Under the pieces are notes generated by a model, which ran no database searches, was not told the origin of the DNA, and was given only the letters and a program-made list of their open reading frames with translations. 57,253 nucleotides of DNA from Chloroflexota bacterium (GTDB taxonomy: Bacteria > Chloroflexota > Limnocylindria > Limnocylindrales > CSP1-4), in contig JADMIG010000002.1 of the NCBI GenBank assembly GCA_015478725.1, positions 1-57,253 on the forward strand. The letters run 5' to 3'. This document shows positions 33,223 through 43,466 of this stretch, one piece after another. Both the position numbers and the translations under genes were made by a program. Positions within the stretch are counted from its first letter, which is position 1; every line of letters begins with the position of its first letter.

Positions 33223-33305
33223 GGGACGGAAGTCTAGCGCCGAGGGAGGCGGTGCGCGACGATGTGCGCCGACGGACACCGATCGATGCCACCGTGGAGA
33301 CACCG

Positions 33306-33851
33306 ATGGAACCATCCGCACCCGACCAGGCCGGCACCGCTCGCGACGAGGCGGCAGGCGCGAGACGTCCCCTCGACCCAGGGGAGGTCGTGCCGACCGC
33401 CGTCCGGCGGACCCTCGCTCGAGCGCCGTCCGAACGATACGGCCAGGTCCACGGGACGGACGAGCGATCCGACGGGCCGCCGCATGGATCGCTTCGAGGA
33501 GCGCTCATCGGTGCGATCGTCCCGGCCCTCGTCGGTGGAGCCGCGCTCGTCGTTCTCGGCTCGCCACTCGCGCTGGCCGAGCCCCTCGTCCTCGTCGCCC
33601 TCGGGCTCGGGATCGCGACCGGCCTCGGGGCGCGACGCGGAGGCGGCGGCGCAGTCGAGCGCCGGCGGCGGCGGATGCTCGCGGTCTCGGCCGCCCTCAT
33701 CGCCGTCTTCGTCGCGGAGATCGTCGTGTGGCGCCTGGCGCTCGCCCAGGGGGGAGACCTCGCCTTCCCCGACTACGAGCTCCAGGCCTTCGGGCCGGTC
33801 GGGGTGCTCCAGCCGGTCGCCGCCGGCATCGCCGCCTGGGCAGCGGCCTGA
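33306..33851 (+). CDS. Small integral membrane protein, unknown
   Basis: A 181-residue protein; ATG at 33306 with GGAGA before it. The first ~65 residues are polar and disordered. Four hydrophobic segments follow at about 67-86, 91-105, 126-145 and 158-180. There is a basic Arg-rich loop (GARRGGGGAVERRRRR) between the second and third. No family is recognised. It is divergent from the unknown/DUF433 pair and convergent with the DUF885 gene. Confidence 0.65.
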   Translation: MEPSAPDQAGTARDEAAGARRPLDPGEVVPTAVRRTLARAPSERYGQVHGTDERSDGPPHGSLRGALIGAIVPALVGGAALVVLGSPLALAEPLVLVALGLGIATGLGARRGGGGAVERRRRRMLAVSAALIAVFVAEIVVWRLALAQGGDLAFPDYELQAFGPVGVLQPVAAGIAAWAAA

Positions 33852-33872
33852 CGAGCGCCGGACCGGTGGCCG

Positions 33873-35227
<1,355 letters not shown>

Positions 35228-35231
<4 letters not shown>

Positions 35232-35635
35232 TGATCCGGCCGGGCCGGCCGTCCGCGCGCTGGCGAGTCCCCGTGCGGCAGTTCGCCCATGCCCTGGCCG
35301 ACCGCCACGCCGCCCTCCTCACCGCGGAACGGCATTCCCTGCCGCTCGACCGCGTCCAGGCTCATCCGGAGGGCGGCGGTCTTCGCGGCGGCGACCTCCC
35401 GAACATATCCCGCCTCCTCGTCGAGCGTCATCGGCCGCCCGCGGACAATCGTGCGGGGCTTGCCGACCATGAGCCAGGCGAGGTGATAGCGGTCCATCGA
35501 GCCCCAGGCCTCGACGAGCAGGTCGTCGGACAGCTGGAGCCACGTCCGGAGCGCATCGAGGCTCGGGTTCGCGGCGAGCCGGTCGCCCTCCTGCACGAGC
35601 CGCCGGGTCCGGGCGATGAGCTCGGCACGGGTCAT
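35228..35635 (-). CDS. Hypothetical soluble protein in pab operon
   Basis: A 135-residue protein from ATG 35635, overlapping the pabC-like stop (ATGA). Its own stop overlaps the DUF885 start. It is helical, with LIARTRRLVQEGDRLAANPSLDALRTWLQLSDDLLVEAWG and WLMVGKPRTIVRGRPMTLDEEAGYV segments. No motif is recognised. The tight coupling suggests a shared role with its neighbours, but nothing more can be said. Confidence 0.6.
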
Positions 35636-36552
35636 GGTCGGCCACCTGCAGGCTCGTCGCCGCCGACGATGAACGACTCGCGGTCGCGGCGGGCGCGGAT
35701 CGTCCATGGTCCCGGTCTCCCCGACCCGATCGGCGAACCCGCGAATCGCGTGAGCGGGAGGATGCCGGCGACGCTGCTGCAGAGGAACGCCTCATCCGCC
35801 TCCGCGAGGTCGCGGCTCGTGAGCCACCCCTCCAGCGGGTCGAGCCCGACGCGGGTTGCCCAGCGGAGGACCCACGACCGGGTCGTCCCCGGCAGTACCG
35901 CGCACGCGAGCGCGGGTGTGGCGAGCTCATGACCCCGGACCAGCACGATGTTCGCGGTGGTCGCCTCCGACAGGAACCCGTCCATCGTGAGGAACAGCGC
36001 GTCGTCCGCTCCCGCCCGACGGGCCTCCAGTCTGGCGTGTACGTAGTCCGCCCGGCTCGTCGTCTTGAGCCCCGCGAGCGGATTCTCCGGGTCGCGTCGC
36101 ACGGCACTCGCGACCAGGTGCAGCCCCCGCTCGATGTGGCCGGCGGGCGGCGGGACGACCGGCCACGCCTGGATGACGATCGTGGGCTCGACCGACTCGT
36201 CCGCCGGCAGCAGTCCACGGCCGACGATCGCACCACGGCTCACGGTGACCCGGACCGCCACGTCACCGTCCGCTCCTCCCTGGGCCTCCGCTTCCACGAG
36301 CTCGGCGATCCCGGCGCGGAGCCGGATCTCGAGATCGTCCGGGAGTCCGATCCCGAGACCATCGGCGGATCGACGGAGGCGGGCGGTGTGCTCGGCGAGC
36401 TCGGTCGCCCTGCCGGCGCGGACGCGCAGCGTCTCGAAGATGCCGTCGCCGAGCTGGAACCCGCGGTCGAATGCCGAGAGGTGCGCTCCCTCCGCCGGAA
36501 GCAGCCGGCCATCCACCCAGACGTGGCGCGGTCCGCCCGCTCCGCCGGTCAC
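35632..36552 (-). CDS. pabC: Aminodeoxychorismate lyase / class IV aminotransferase
   Basis: A 306-residue fold-type IV PLP enzyme. GTG at 36552 overlaps the pabB stop. The FDRGFQLGDGIFETLRV opening (about residue 28), PLP lysine in LAGLKTTSRADYV (about 162), and the EATTANIVLV cofactor loop (about 194) fit PabC and related branched-chain/D-amino-acid aminotransferases. Coupling to pabB favours 4-amino-4-deoxychorismate lyase, which releases pyruvate to give p-aminobenzoate for folate. Confidence 0.85.
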   Translation of the reverse strand: MTGGAGGPRHVWVDGRLLPAEGAHLSAFDRGFQLGDGIFETLRVRAGRATELAEHTARLRRSADGLGIGLPDDLEIRLRAGIAELVEAEAQGGADGDVAVRVTVSRGAIVGRGLLPADESVEPTIVIQAWPVVPPPAGHIERGLHLVASAVRRDPENPLAGLKTTSRADYVHARLEARRAGADDALFLTMDGFLSEATTANIVLVRGHELATPALACAVLPGTTRSWVLRWATRVGLDPLEGWLTSRDLAEADEAFLCSSVAGILPLTRFAGSPIGSGRPGPWTIRARRDRESFIVGGDEPAGGRP

Positions 36553-38063
36553 CGATCCGCCTCACGGCCGCCGATCGCCCCGAGCGGACCGCGGGCCTTG
36601 GCGACCGTCTCCTCCCACTCGGCGGCGGGATCGCTGCGCCACGTGATGCCGCCGCCCACGTTGAGGCTCAGTCGCCTCCCGTCCGCCACGAACGTGCGGA
36701 TGAGGATGCTCGTCGCCATCGCCCCATCCGGCCCGATCCAGCCGAGTGCCCCGGTGTACGGCCCGCGCCTGATCGTCTCGAGGCCTTCGAGGATCTCCAT
36801 CGCCCGGATCTTCGGCGCGCCGGTGATCGATCCTCCGGGAAAGGCCGCGGCGAGGAGATCGAACACGTCCCGCCCGGGCGCGAGCCGTCCGGTGACCGTC
36901 GAGACGAGATGCTGGACCGCGGCGGTCCGCTCAAGGCGGCAGAGTCGCGGGACTCGGACGCTCCCCGGTGAGCAGACACGTCCGAGGTCGTTGCGGAGGA
37001 CGTCGACGATCATCGTGTTCTCGGCTCGATCCTTCGCCGACGTGAGGAGCTCGTGCGCGAGGGCCCGATCGTCGCGCCGATCGCGTCCCCTCGGGCGCGT
37101 GCCCTTGATCGGATCGGCCACGACGATGCCGGCCGGGTCGACGGCGAGGAACGGCTCCGGCGATGCCGAGACGATCGCGCGGCGGGCGCCCGATGGCGCC
37201 GCACCGAGATCGAGATACGCCGCGTACAACGCCGGATCGCCGGTCCGCACCTGCCGGTGGAGCGGCCACGGGTCGCCGGTGAACGGTGTCTCGAGCCGCC
37301 GGCTCAGGTTCGCCTGGTAGATCTCGCCGGCGGCGATCGCCGACCGGATCGCCTCCACCCGTGCTTCGAAGTCCGGACGCGTGAGCGACGACGTGAACAC
37401 AGCGCCATCGAAGGCGACGCCGTCCGCAGGGAGGATCTGGGCCGGTCCGGCAAGCAGCCGTTCACGGACCCGTGCGAGTCGGGCCTCGAACGCCGATCCC
37501 CGACGATCGGCGGCGCGCCCGCCGAGCCATGCCGCGCCCGTCCGTCGGTCCCACGCCACCACCCAGTCGTGGAGGGCGAGCCGGGCGATCGGCAGCTCCT
37601 GGTCGTCGATGGCGATCGTCCGCCGGGACTCGAGGGCGAGGCCGACGTCGTACCCGAGGTAGCCGACGAGGCCGCCGACGAACGGCGGTGCCGTGCGTCC
37701 CTCGGACGCAGCGAGGCTGACGGGATCAGCGGCGAGGCGTCCGAGCATCCGGCGCGCCTCAACGAACGCCCACCAGGCCGGACCCGCACCGCTCGCCGTC
37801 GAGCCACGTCCCGTCCGTTCGTCGATCCTCCCGTCGGGATCCGTCACCTCGAGAGTCGCGACGGGGTCGGCGGTCAGGTAGCTCCAGCGCGACCGACGAC
37901 CCGGCCGGCCGCTCTCGAGAAGGGCGAGCCCGGGCAGGTCGCGGAACATCTCGGCGACGTCCATGGGGGCCCGACGACCGACCGCGTCGGGGAGTCGTTC
38001 GAGGCGGGCGGGCGACGCGTCGATCGTCGTGCGTGCCCGGCTCGCGGCCTCGATCCCGATCAT
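36549..38063 (-). CDS. pabB: Aminodeoxychorismate synthase component I
   Basis: A 504-residue chorismate-binding enzyme from ATG 38063. The PabB-specific catalytic lysine is in ADPIKGTRPRG, where anthranilate synthase has PIAGT. The motifs GEIYQANLSRRL, ENTMIVDVLRNDLGRV, FPGGSITGAPKIRAMEI and YTGALGWIGPDGAM are conserved. It converts chorismate and ammonia (from a PabA glutaminase) to aminodeoxychorismate. No pabA is in this cluster. The first gene of the operon pabB-pabC-unknown-DUF885. Confidence 0.92.
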   Translation of the reverse strand: MIGIEAASRARTTIDASPARLERLPDAVGRRAPMDVAEMFRDLPGLALLESGRPGRRSRWSYLTADPVATLEVTDPDGRIDERTGRGSTASGAGPAWWAFVEARRMLGRLAADPVSLAASEGRTAPPFVGGLVGYLGYDVGLALESRRTIAIDDQELPIARLALHDWVVAWDRRTGAAWLGGRAADRRGSAFEARLARVRERLLAGPAQILPADGVAFDGAVFTSSLTRPDFEARVEAIRSAIAAGEIYQANLSRRLETPFTGDPWPLHRQVRTGDPALYAAYLDLGAAPSGARRAIVSASPEPFLAVDPAGIVVADPIKGTRPRGRDRRDDRALAHELLTSAKDRAENTMIVDVLRNDLGRVCSPGSVRVPRLCRLERTAAVQHLVSTVTGRLAPGRDVFDLLAAAFPGGSITGAPKIRAMEILEGLETIRRGPYTGALGWIGPDGAMATSILIRTFVADGRRLSLNVGGGITWRSDPAAEWEETVAKARGPLGAIGGREADR

Positions 38064-38172
38064 GCGCCGATCATAGGGTGGGGCGCCAGGCTGGGGGGAA
38101 GCCTGACGCCCCTCGGAAGGTGCGACCATCGCCGCTGGACCGACGTCTGTCGCAGGCGCTCCGTCGGTCCGA

Positions 38173-39036
38173 TTACGCCGATGTGCCGACCGGGACGGGG
38201 CGCTCGATCGGCATCGCCACCATGCTCCCCCACTCCGTCCATGAGCCATCGTAGTTCCGGACTCGCCGATAGCCAAGTAGCTCGTGGAGCACGAACCAGG
38301 TGTGCGAGGAGCGCTCGCCGATCCGGCAGTACGCGATGACGTCCTTGTCCGGCGTCACGCCCTTCGCCTCGTAGAGTGCCCGGAGCTCCTCGGTGGGCTT
38401 GAACGTGCCGTCCTCGCGCACCGTCTGAGCCCACGGGATCGAGGCGGCACCGGGGATGTGGCCGGCCCGCTGCGCCGTCTCGGTCATGCCGGGAGGGGCG
38501 ATGATCTCGCCGTTGAACTCGGCCGGGGAGCGCACGTCGACGAGGACGAGCTCGGCATCACCGAGACGGGGCAGGATGTCGTCATGGAACGCCCGCAGGG
38601 CGAAGTCCGGCTCGGGCAGCCGGTAGCCCGTCTGGGCATGGCCCGCTGCGTCCGTCGTGAGCGGAAGGCCGTGGTCGAGCCAGTACTTGCGGCCTCCGTC
38701 GAGGATCCGCGTGTCGCGGTGACCATAGAGCTTGAGCTGCCAGTAGGCCCACGCGGCGAACCAGTTGTTGTTGTCGCCGTACAGGACGACGATCGTGTCC
38801 GGCCCGATGCCGGAGTTCGACAGGAGAGCGGAGAGGTCGTCGCGTCCGGCGATGTCGCGGCGGATGCCATCGGAGAGCTGGCTCGTCCAGTTCCAGCCGA
38901 TCGCGCCAGGGATGTGGCTCTGTTCGTAGGCGGTCGTGTCGACGTCGACCTCGACGAACCTGACCGCCGGGTCGTCCAGGTGTGCCTGGGCCCAGGTGGC
39001 GTCGACGAGGACGGCGGGATGGGTGGATGCGGTCAT
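38173..39036 (-). CDS. Thiosulfate sulfurtransferase (two-domain rhodanese)
   Basis: A 287-residue tandem-rhodanese protein. Domain 1 (about 8-130) is inactive-like, with YGDNNNWFAAWAYW. Domain 2 (about 155-280) has the active loop with the catalytic Cys in AYCRIGERSSHTWFVL. The CRxGxR/S pattern indicates thiosulfate, not 3-mercaptopyruvate, as donor. It resembles actinobacterial CysA2/SseA-type proteins. It is monocistronic, with ~110 bp to the pabB start and ~225 bp upstream. Confidence 0.9.
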   Translation of the reverse strand: MTASTHPAVLVDATWAQAHLDDPAVRFVEVDVDTTAYEQSHIPGAIGWNWTSQLSDGIRRDIAGRDDLSALLSNSGIGPDTIVVLYGDNNNWFAAWAYWQLKLYGHRDTRILDGGRKYWLDHGLPLTTDAAGHAQTGYRLPEPDFALRAFHDDILPRLGDAELVLVDVRSPAEFNGEIIAPPGMTETAQRAGHIPGAASIPWAQTVREDGTFKPTEELRALYEAKGVTPDKDVIAYCRIGERSSHTWFVLHELLGYRRVRNYDGSWTEWGSMVAMPIERPVPVGTSA

Positions 39037-39262
39037 GGGGATCGATCTCCGAAGGTGGGCCGGTCGGTTGACCGAATGCCGAGGGACGCGACCCGGGTGA
39101 AACGGGGCCGCGGGCGGCCGCCCGGGTGGGCGGCGGACGATGCGGGCGGGTCCCCGGGGGCCGGGTCGCGATCAGCGCGACGTCCGGAGCCTCCCGGCCC
39201 GCCGGGGACACGAGCAGCGGCCCAGGATCGGATCGGCCACGAGGGAAGGCGATCGCCGACCG

Positions 39263-39730
39263 TCAGGCATCGCCCGAAACCCGATCGAGCCTGCTGAAGG
39301 CGGTCAGAGCGGCCCGGCAGGCGGCGACCTCGCGCTCGACCTGGCGAACGATCCACGGATCGACGCGGCTCGAGTCCTCGATCGTCACGGTTGGTCCGTA
39401 CGGGCCCTCATCGAGCTCGATGCCCGCCGCCGTCCGGTAGTCGGAGCGCCAGTTCGACTGAAGCGCGAGGAGGGCGTCCCCGACGACGCGGCGGTCGAAG
39501 ATCCAATCGAGATAGGTGCCGTCGAGCGCGGCGACGATATCGTCGAGGCGGATCGGCCGGCCACGATCGAGCCGCGCGACGAGGTGGAGGATGCGGGCGG
39601 TGGCGAACGGATCGCCCGACTCGGCGATCGTCGGCGGGTCGATATCGACCGCAGGCAGACCCGACGGTCCGGGCCGGAGCGTGATCGTGCCGGGGCGGGC
39701 GGTCAGGACCTCGGTGATGGTCTCGGGCAT
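39263..39730 (-). CDS. Hypothetical protein with possible winged-helix region
   Basis: A 155-residue soluble protein from ATG 39730 that I do not recognise. The helix-rich middle, TARILHLVARLDRGRPIRLDDIVAALDGTYLDWIFDRRVVGDAL, could be a winged-helix-like fold. The rest is acidic. A hairpin hides the GGAG next to the start codon, which hints at translational control. It is divergent from the S41 peptidase gene. Confidence 0.6.
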   Translation of the reverse strand: MPETITEVLTARPGTITLRPGPSGLPAVDIDPPTIAESGDPFATARILHLVARLDRGRPIRLDDIVAALDGTYLDWIFDRRVVGDALLALQSNWRSDYRTAAGIELDEGPYGPTVTIEDSSRVDPWIVRQVEREVAACRAALTAFSRLDRVSGDA

Positions 39731-39762
39731 CTCCGACCTATCTACTCGGATTTCGGTCGGAG
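39731..39762 (-). promoter_or_regulatory. Hairpin enclosing the ribosome-binding site
   Basis: On the minus strand CTCCGACC (39762-39755) pairs perfectly with GGTCGGAG (39738-39731), with a 16-base loop. The second arm carries the GGAG ribosome-binding sequence and ends at the start ATG. TATCCT at 39766-39761 could be the -10 box, in which case the hairpin would be at the mRNA 5' end. Confidence 0.5.
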
Positions 39763-39890
39763 GATAGCACAGGCCCTCCCCAGGCCGGCCCTGCCTGCTG
39801 CGGGCGGCTGCGGAGATCCGCGAGTTGGCGCATCCTCTGCCGACCCATCCCCGCCGCGTCGACGCGGCCTGCCGAACCGGGAGATCGACC

Positions 39891-41309
39891 GTGGACCCGA
39901 TGTGGCCCGAGCAACGCGCCGACGATCGGCACGCTGCCGACGAGCAGACGCCGCAACGCGCGACGTCGTCCGAGACCGTTCCCCCGGCCTGGCCCGGGCT
40001 CGGCTCCGCGTCGGGAGACGCGGGACTGCCCGCCGGCGGCCCATGGCGGGTGGTCGAGCCCCGCCGACCACGCGTGGGACTCGGGATCGCCGTCGTCGTC
40101 GTCCTCGCCCTCGCATTCTCGTCCGGTGCCGCGGTGGACCGCGCCGTCCTCGCGACCGCGCCCTCCGCCACGAGCACCGGCGTCTCGGGCAACGCCTCCC
40201 AACCGCCCCAGTTCAAGACGTTCTGGGAAGCGTGGAACATCATCCAGCAGCACTACGTGGACCGATCCGCGCTCGACCCGACGAAGCTCACCTACGGCGC
40301 GACGACCGGTCTGGTGGATGCACTCGGTGACACGGGACACTCGCGATTCCTTACCCCGGCGGAGGTCACGGCGTCGCATCAGTCGCTGTCCGGTTCCATC
40401 ACCGGCATCGGGGCCCGGATGGCCCAGGTGGCTTCGCAGTTCGTCATCCAATCCGTCGTGCCGGGCTCACCGGCCGAGAAGGCCGGCCTTCGCTCGGGGG
40501 ACACCGTTCTCGAGGTGAACGGGGCGCCGGTGGACGGACAGACGCTCGACCAGGTCGTTGCGAGCATCCGCGGCCCGGCCGGCACGACGGTCCGCCTGCA
40601 GATCGGGCGGCCGGGGCAGAATCCGTTCAGCGTTTCGATCGTCCGTGCGGCGATCACAGTGCCGGCGGTGAGCTGGGCGCTCGTCCCGGGCACGAAGGTC
40701 GCGGACATCCGGATCGAGGAGTTCAGCAAGGGCGCTGCGGACGACCTCAGGGCCGCGCTCACGGACGCCACCGCGGCCGGCGCGACCTCGGTCGTGCTCG
40801 ATCTCCGCGACGATCCGGGCGGGTACGTCGACGAGGCGATCGGGGTCGCGAGTGTGTTTCTCTCGAGCGGGGTCGTGTACCAGGAGCGGGACGCCTCGGG
40901 AGCGATCCGACCCATCTCCGTCCAGCAGGGCCAGCCGGCGTCGGCACTGCCCCTCGCGGTCCTCGTCAACCTCGGGTCCGCCAGTGCCTCCGAGATCGTC
41001 GCGGGTGCCCTGCAGGACGCTGGTCGGGCCAGGCTCTACGGCGAGACGACCTTCGGGACCGGGACCGTCCTCCAGGAGTTCGACCTCTCGGACGGATCCG
41101 CGCTGCTCCTCGGGACCGTCGAATGGCTCACGCCCAAGGGCCGTCAGATCTGGCACCACGGGATCGCGCCGGACGTCACGGTCGCCCTGCCGACGACGTC
41201 GCAGCTCGTCACCCCGGACGTCCTCCGCTCGGGTGGGTCGGCCGCGTACGCCAAGGCGAACGACACCCAGCTGGCGGCTGCGGTCAAGGGGCTCACCGCG
41301 GGCAAGTAG
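39891..41309 (+). CDS. S41-family peptidase (CtpA-like) lacking the canonical lysine
   Basis: A 472-residue protein from GTG 39891 (GGGAG 7 bases before; ATG at 39900 is an alternative). Residues about 62-85 are a membrane anchor after a polar N-terminus. A substrate cap region, a PDZ domain (about 175-245; GSPAEKAGLRSGDTVLEVNG) and the S41 catalytic domain follow. The nucleophile serine in VNLGSASASEIVAGAL is present. The general-base lysine, normally in TFGKGxVQ, is threonine in TTFGTGTVLQ. The enzyme may be inactive on peptides, use another base, or act as a scaffold. It is extracellular by topology. Confidence 0.88.
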   Translation: MDPMWPEQRADDRHAADEQTPQRATSSETVPPAWPGLGSASGDAGLPAGGPWRVVEPRRPRVGLGIAVVVVLALAFSSGAAVDRAVLATAPSATSTGVSGNASQPPQFKTFWEAWNIIQQHYVDRSALDPTKLTYGATTGLVDALGDTGHSRFLTPAEVTASHQSLSGSITGIGARMAQVASQFVIQSVVPGSPAEKAGLRSGDTVLEVNGAPVDGQTLDQVVASIRGPAGTTVRLQIGRPGQNPFSVSIVRAAITVPAVSWALVPGTKVADIRIEEFSKGAADDLRAALTDATAAGATSVVLDLRDDPGGYVDEAIGVASVFLSSGVVYQERDASGAIRPISVQQGQPASALPLAVLVNLGSASASEIVAGALQDAGRARLYGETTFGTGTVLQEFDLSDGSALLLGTVEWLTPKGRQIWHHGIAPDVTVALPTTSQLVTPDVLRSGGSAAYAKANDTQLAAAVKGLTAGK

Positions 41310-41364
41310 CGGCTCGCCGCGGGGCGGCGAGCCGGCTCCCATGCCGCGGGCGACCGAGACCTGC

Positions 41365-41536
41365 CAGATGACCCCCAGGCGGGCACTCGTCCGGGGCGCA
41401 GAGGACGATGCCGGGCGCACAGGCAGCCGAATGAGCGTGAGTGGCGCGGAGGTCTCGTCGCGACTGCTGCCATCTGTCCTGTTCGCGCGCCTTCTGTCAG
41501 GAAACGGTTGACCAGTGCGCGTGTGAGGACCATCTG
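41365..41536. repeat. Paired inverted intergenic repeat, element B
   Basis: The motif CAGATGACC..CAGGCGGGCACTCGTC at 41365-41395 and a reverse-complement partner at 41508-41536 face each other ~110 bp apart, with spacing nearly identical to element A. It lies in the 325-bp convergent gap between the S41 peptidase and lysine aminomutase genes. The remainder of that gap holds only the 22-bp tandem repeat. Confidence 0.65.
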
Positions 41537-41566
41537 GCGGAGACGGCTGATCAATACGGCCGGGTC

Positions 41567-41628
41567 GCGGCGGAGACGGGCGGGGCCCGCGGCGGAGACG
41601 GGCGGGGCCCGCGGCGAACGCGGGCGGA
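41567..41628. repeat. 22-bp tandem repeat, 2 full copies and one partial
   Basis: The unit starting GCGGCGGAGACGGGC occurs at 41567-41588 and 41589-41610. A diverged partial copy follows to about 41628, just beyond the 3' end of the lysine aminomutase gene. Confidence 0.8.
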
Positions 41629-41634
41629 CCCGGA

Positions 41635-43308
41635 CTACAGTAGCTCGCCGTGCGCCGAGGCCGTCGGCTCGCCCTCGCGGGGTCTCGGCTCCTCGCCCGG
41701 ACCGTACCGCGGCTCGGATCCGGACGCGGATCCAGCGAGCGCGGCAGACTCGACGGCCATCTCGCCAGACACGGCGGACACGGCGGTGACCTCGTCCCCG
41801 CCCGGCGCGGTGGCCGCGCCGCCGGCCTCGAGGACCACGAGCGGCAAACGAGTCTGCCCTTCGATCGCGCCGACGCCGAACGGGACCCACTTGTGCGGGT
41901 CCTGGAGGCGGTGCGCCTCGGTGTTGCCGCGGCTGTGCGTCTCGTCGAAGCCTCGTGGCTCGATCCACGTCCGTTCGCCCTCGAGCAGGCCGAGGACGCC
42001 GGATTGGCCGGGCTCGGGTCGCTCCCGCTGGCAGTACGCACATCGCGTGCTGTCGTGCCGCTCGTAGGTCGGCGGCTCCTCGTACGTCGTGATGTAGCCC
42101 TCGTAGTTCCGAAGGACCACCCTGTGGTCCGAGTACGAGATGAGGTAGTTCGGCATGACCGGGATCTTGCCGCCCCCGCCAGGCGCGTCGATGACGAAGG
42201 TCGGGACGGCGTACCCGGAGGTGTGGCCGCGCAATCCCTCCATGATCTCGAGTCCCTTGCCGACCGGTGTCCGGAAGTGACCGCTCCCGGCGACGAGGTC
42301 GCACTGGTAGAGGTAGTACGGTCGGATCCGGTTCTCGACGAGCCGGTGGACGAGAGCGCGCTGGATGTGGACGCAGTCGTTCACGCCCGCGAGCAGGACG
42401 CTCTGGTTCCCGACCGGCAGGCCCGCCTTCGTCAGCTTGTCGACGGCCCGCGAGACCTCGGGCGTGATCTCGTTCGGGTGGTTGAAGTGGAGGTTGATCC
42501 AGAGGGGGTGGTACCGCTCGAGCATCTCGCACAGTTCGTCGTCGATCCGCTGCGGGAGGAAGACCGGCACGCGAGAACCGATCCGGATGATCTCGATGTG
42601 CGGGATCTCGCGGAGACCACGGAGGATCGTTTCGAAGAGCTTCGGAGCGAGCGTGAGCCCATCTCCGCCGGAGATGAGCACGTCGCGGACCTGCGGCGTC
42701 CGCCGCAGGTAGTCGAGCTGCGCCTCGTGATCCTTGCGGTTGAAGTTCTGGGTGGGGTCGCCGACGATCCTGCTCCGGGTGCAGTACCGGCAATAGCTCG
42801 CGCACTGCGTCGTCACGAGCATGAGGACGCGGTCCGGGTAGCGATGGACCAGTCCCGGCACGGGGGAGTGGCGGTCTTCGGCGAGGCTGTCCTCCATCAT
42901 CGCCGTGAACGCCTGCTGTTCGCGCCCGAGCGGGATCACCTGGCGGCGGATGGGATCGTTCGGATCGTGCGGATCGATGAGGCTGATGAAATAGGGGGTG
43001 ATGTCCACCCGGAACTTGTCGGGTGCGGAGAGGCCAGCCCGCTCCTCATCCGTGAGATCGAGGATCTCCTCGATCTCGTGCAGCTCATTGACCCGGTGGC
43101 TCAGCTGCCAGCGCCAGTCGTTCCACTTCTCGGCCGGCACGTCCAGCCACTTCGGAGCCCGGCGACTCACCGCCGGTCGACCGTCCGGACCGAGCGCCCT
43201 CGCCGGATCGCGGCGATTGACGAATGGCTGGTCGACCGTCGCGGCATCGACTGCCGACCGACCGACCGGAGTCTGGACGACGACCGCCTCGATCCCCTGC
43301 GCGTCCAC
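41635..43308 (-). CDS. kamA: L-lysine 2,3-aminomutase (radical SAM, PLP)
   Basis: A 557-residue radical-SAM aminomutase. GTG at 43308 is set by GGAGG 8 bases upstream. The cluster motif CASYCRYC (about residue 170), PLP lysine in APGGGGKIPVMPNYLIS (about 382) and C-terminal zinc-type CAYCQRER are present. Both aspartates that bind the lysine side-chain amine are kept: QCDLVAG and FVIDAPGG. Glutamate 2,3-aminomutases have Lys/Asn there, so lysine is the likely substrate, giving beta-lysine. An extra ~110-residue acidic, disordered C-terminus follows the catalytic core. No ablB acetyltransferase is adjacent. Confidence 0.92.
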   Translation of the reverse strand: MDAQGIEAVVVQTPVGRSAVDAATVDQPFVNRRDPARALGPDGRPAVSRRAPKWLDVPAEKWNDWRWQLSHRVNELHEIEEILDLTDEERAGLSAPDKFRVDITPYFISLIDPHDPNDPIRRQVIPLGREQQAFTAMMEDSLAEDRHSPVPGLVHRYPDRVLMLVTTQCASYCRYCTRSRIVGDPTQNFNRKDHEAQLDYLRRTPQVRDVLISGGDGLTLAPKLFETILRGLREIPHIEIIRIGSRVPVFLPQRIDDELCEMLERYHPLWINLHFNHPNEITPEVSRAVDKLTKAGLPVGNQSVLLAGVNDCVHIQRALVHRLVENRIRPYYLYQCDLVAGSGHFRTPVGKGLEIMEGLRGHTSGYAVPTFVIDAPGGGGKIPVMPNYLISYSDHRVVLRNYEGYITTYEEPPTYERHDSTRCAYCQRERPEPGQSGVLGLLEGERTWIEPRGFDETHSRGNTEAHRLQDPHKWVPFGVGAIEGQTRLPLVVLEAGGAATAPGGDEVTAVSAVSGEMAVESAALAGSASGSEPRYGPGEEPRPREGEPTASAHGELL

Positions 43309-43360
43309 GTCGCCCACCTCCAGCCTTCCACCTCGTCGCCGCCACGAGCCGGCGACGCAT

Positions 43361-43395
43361 AAAGTCTATGCAGACTGTATAGGGGGAGACTATAG
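43361..43395 (-). promoter_or_regulatory. AT-rich promoter/operator region upstream of kamA
   Basis: In otherwise GC-rich DNA the minus strand reads TATAGTCT, CCCCC, TATACAGTCT, GCAT, AGACT. AGTCT-GCAT-AGACT (43376-43363) is an inverted repeat and TAGTCT/ACAGTCT is a near-direct repeat. TATACA or TATAGT could be the -10 box. It lies ~55 bp from the kamA start. Confidence 0.45.
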
Positions 43396-43466
43396 AGCGG
43401 CGGGTTCGGCGAGGTCCAGTGCCGGGCGCGTCGGGTCGCGCCGCGCCGGATCGCGCCTCGCCTGCG

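Noticed and set aside
41635-43308. Glutamate 2,3-aminomutase
   Set aside because: The two aspartates that read the lysine side chain are present (QCDLVAG, VIDAPGG); glutamate enzymes replace them.
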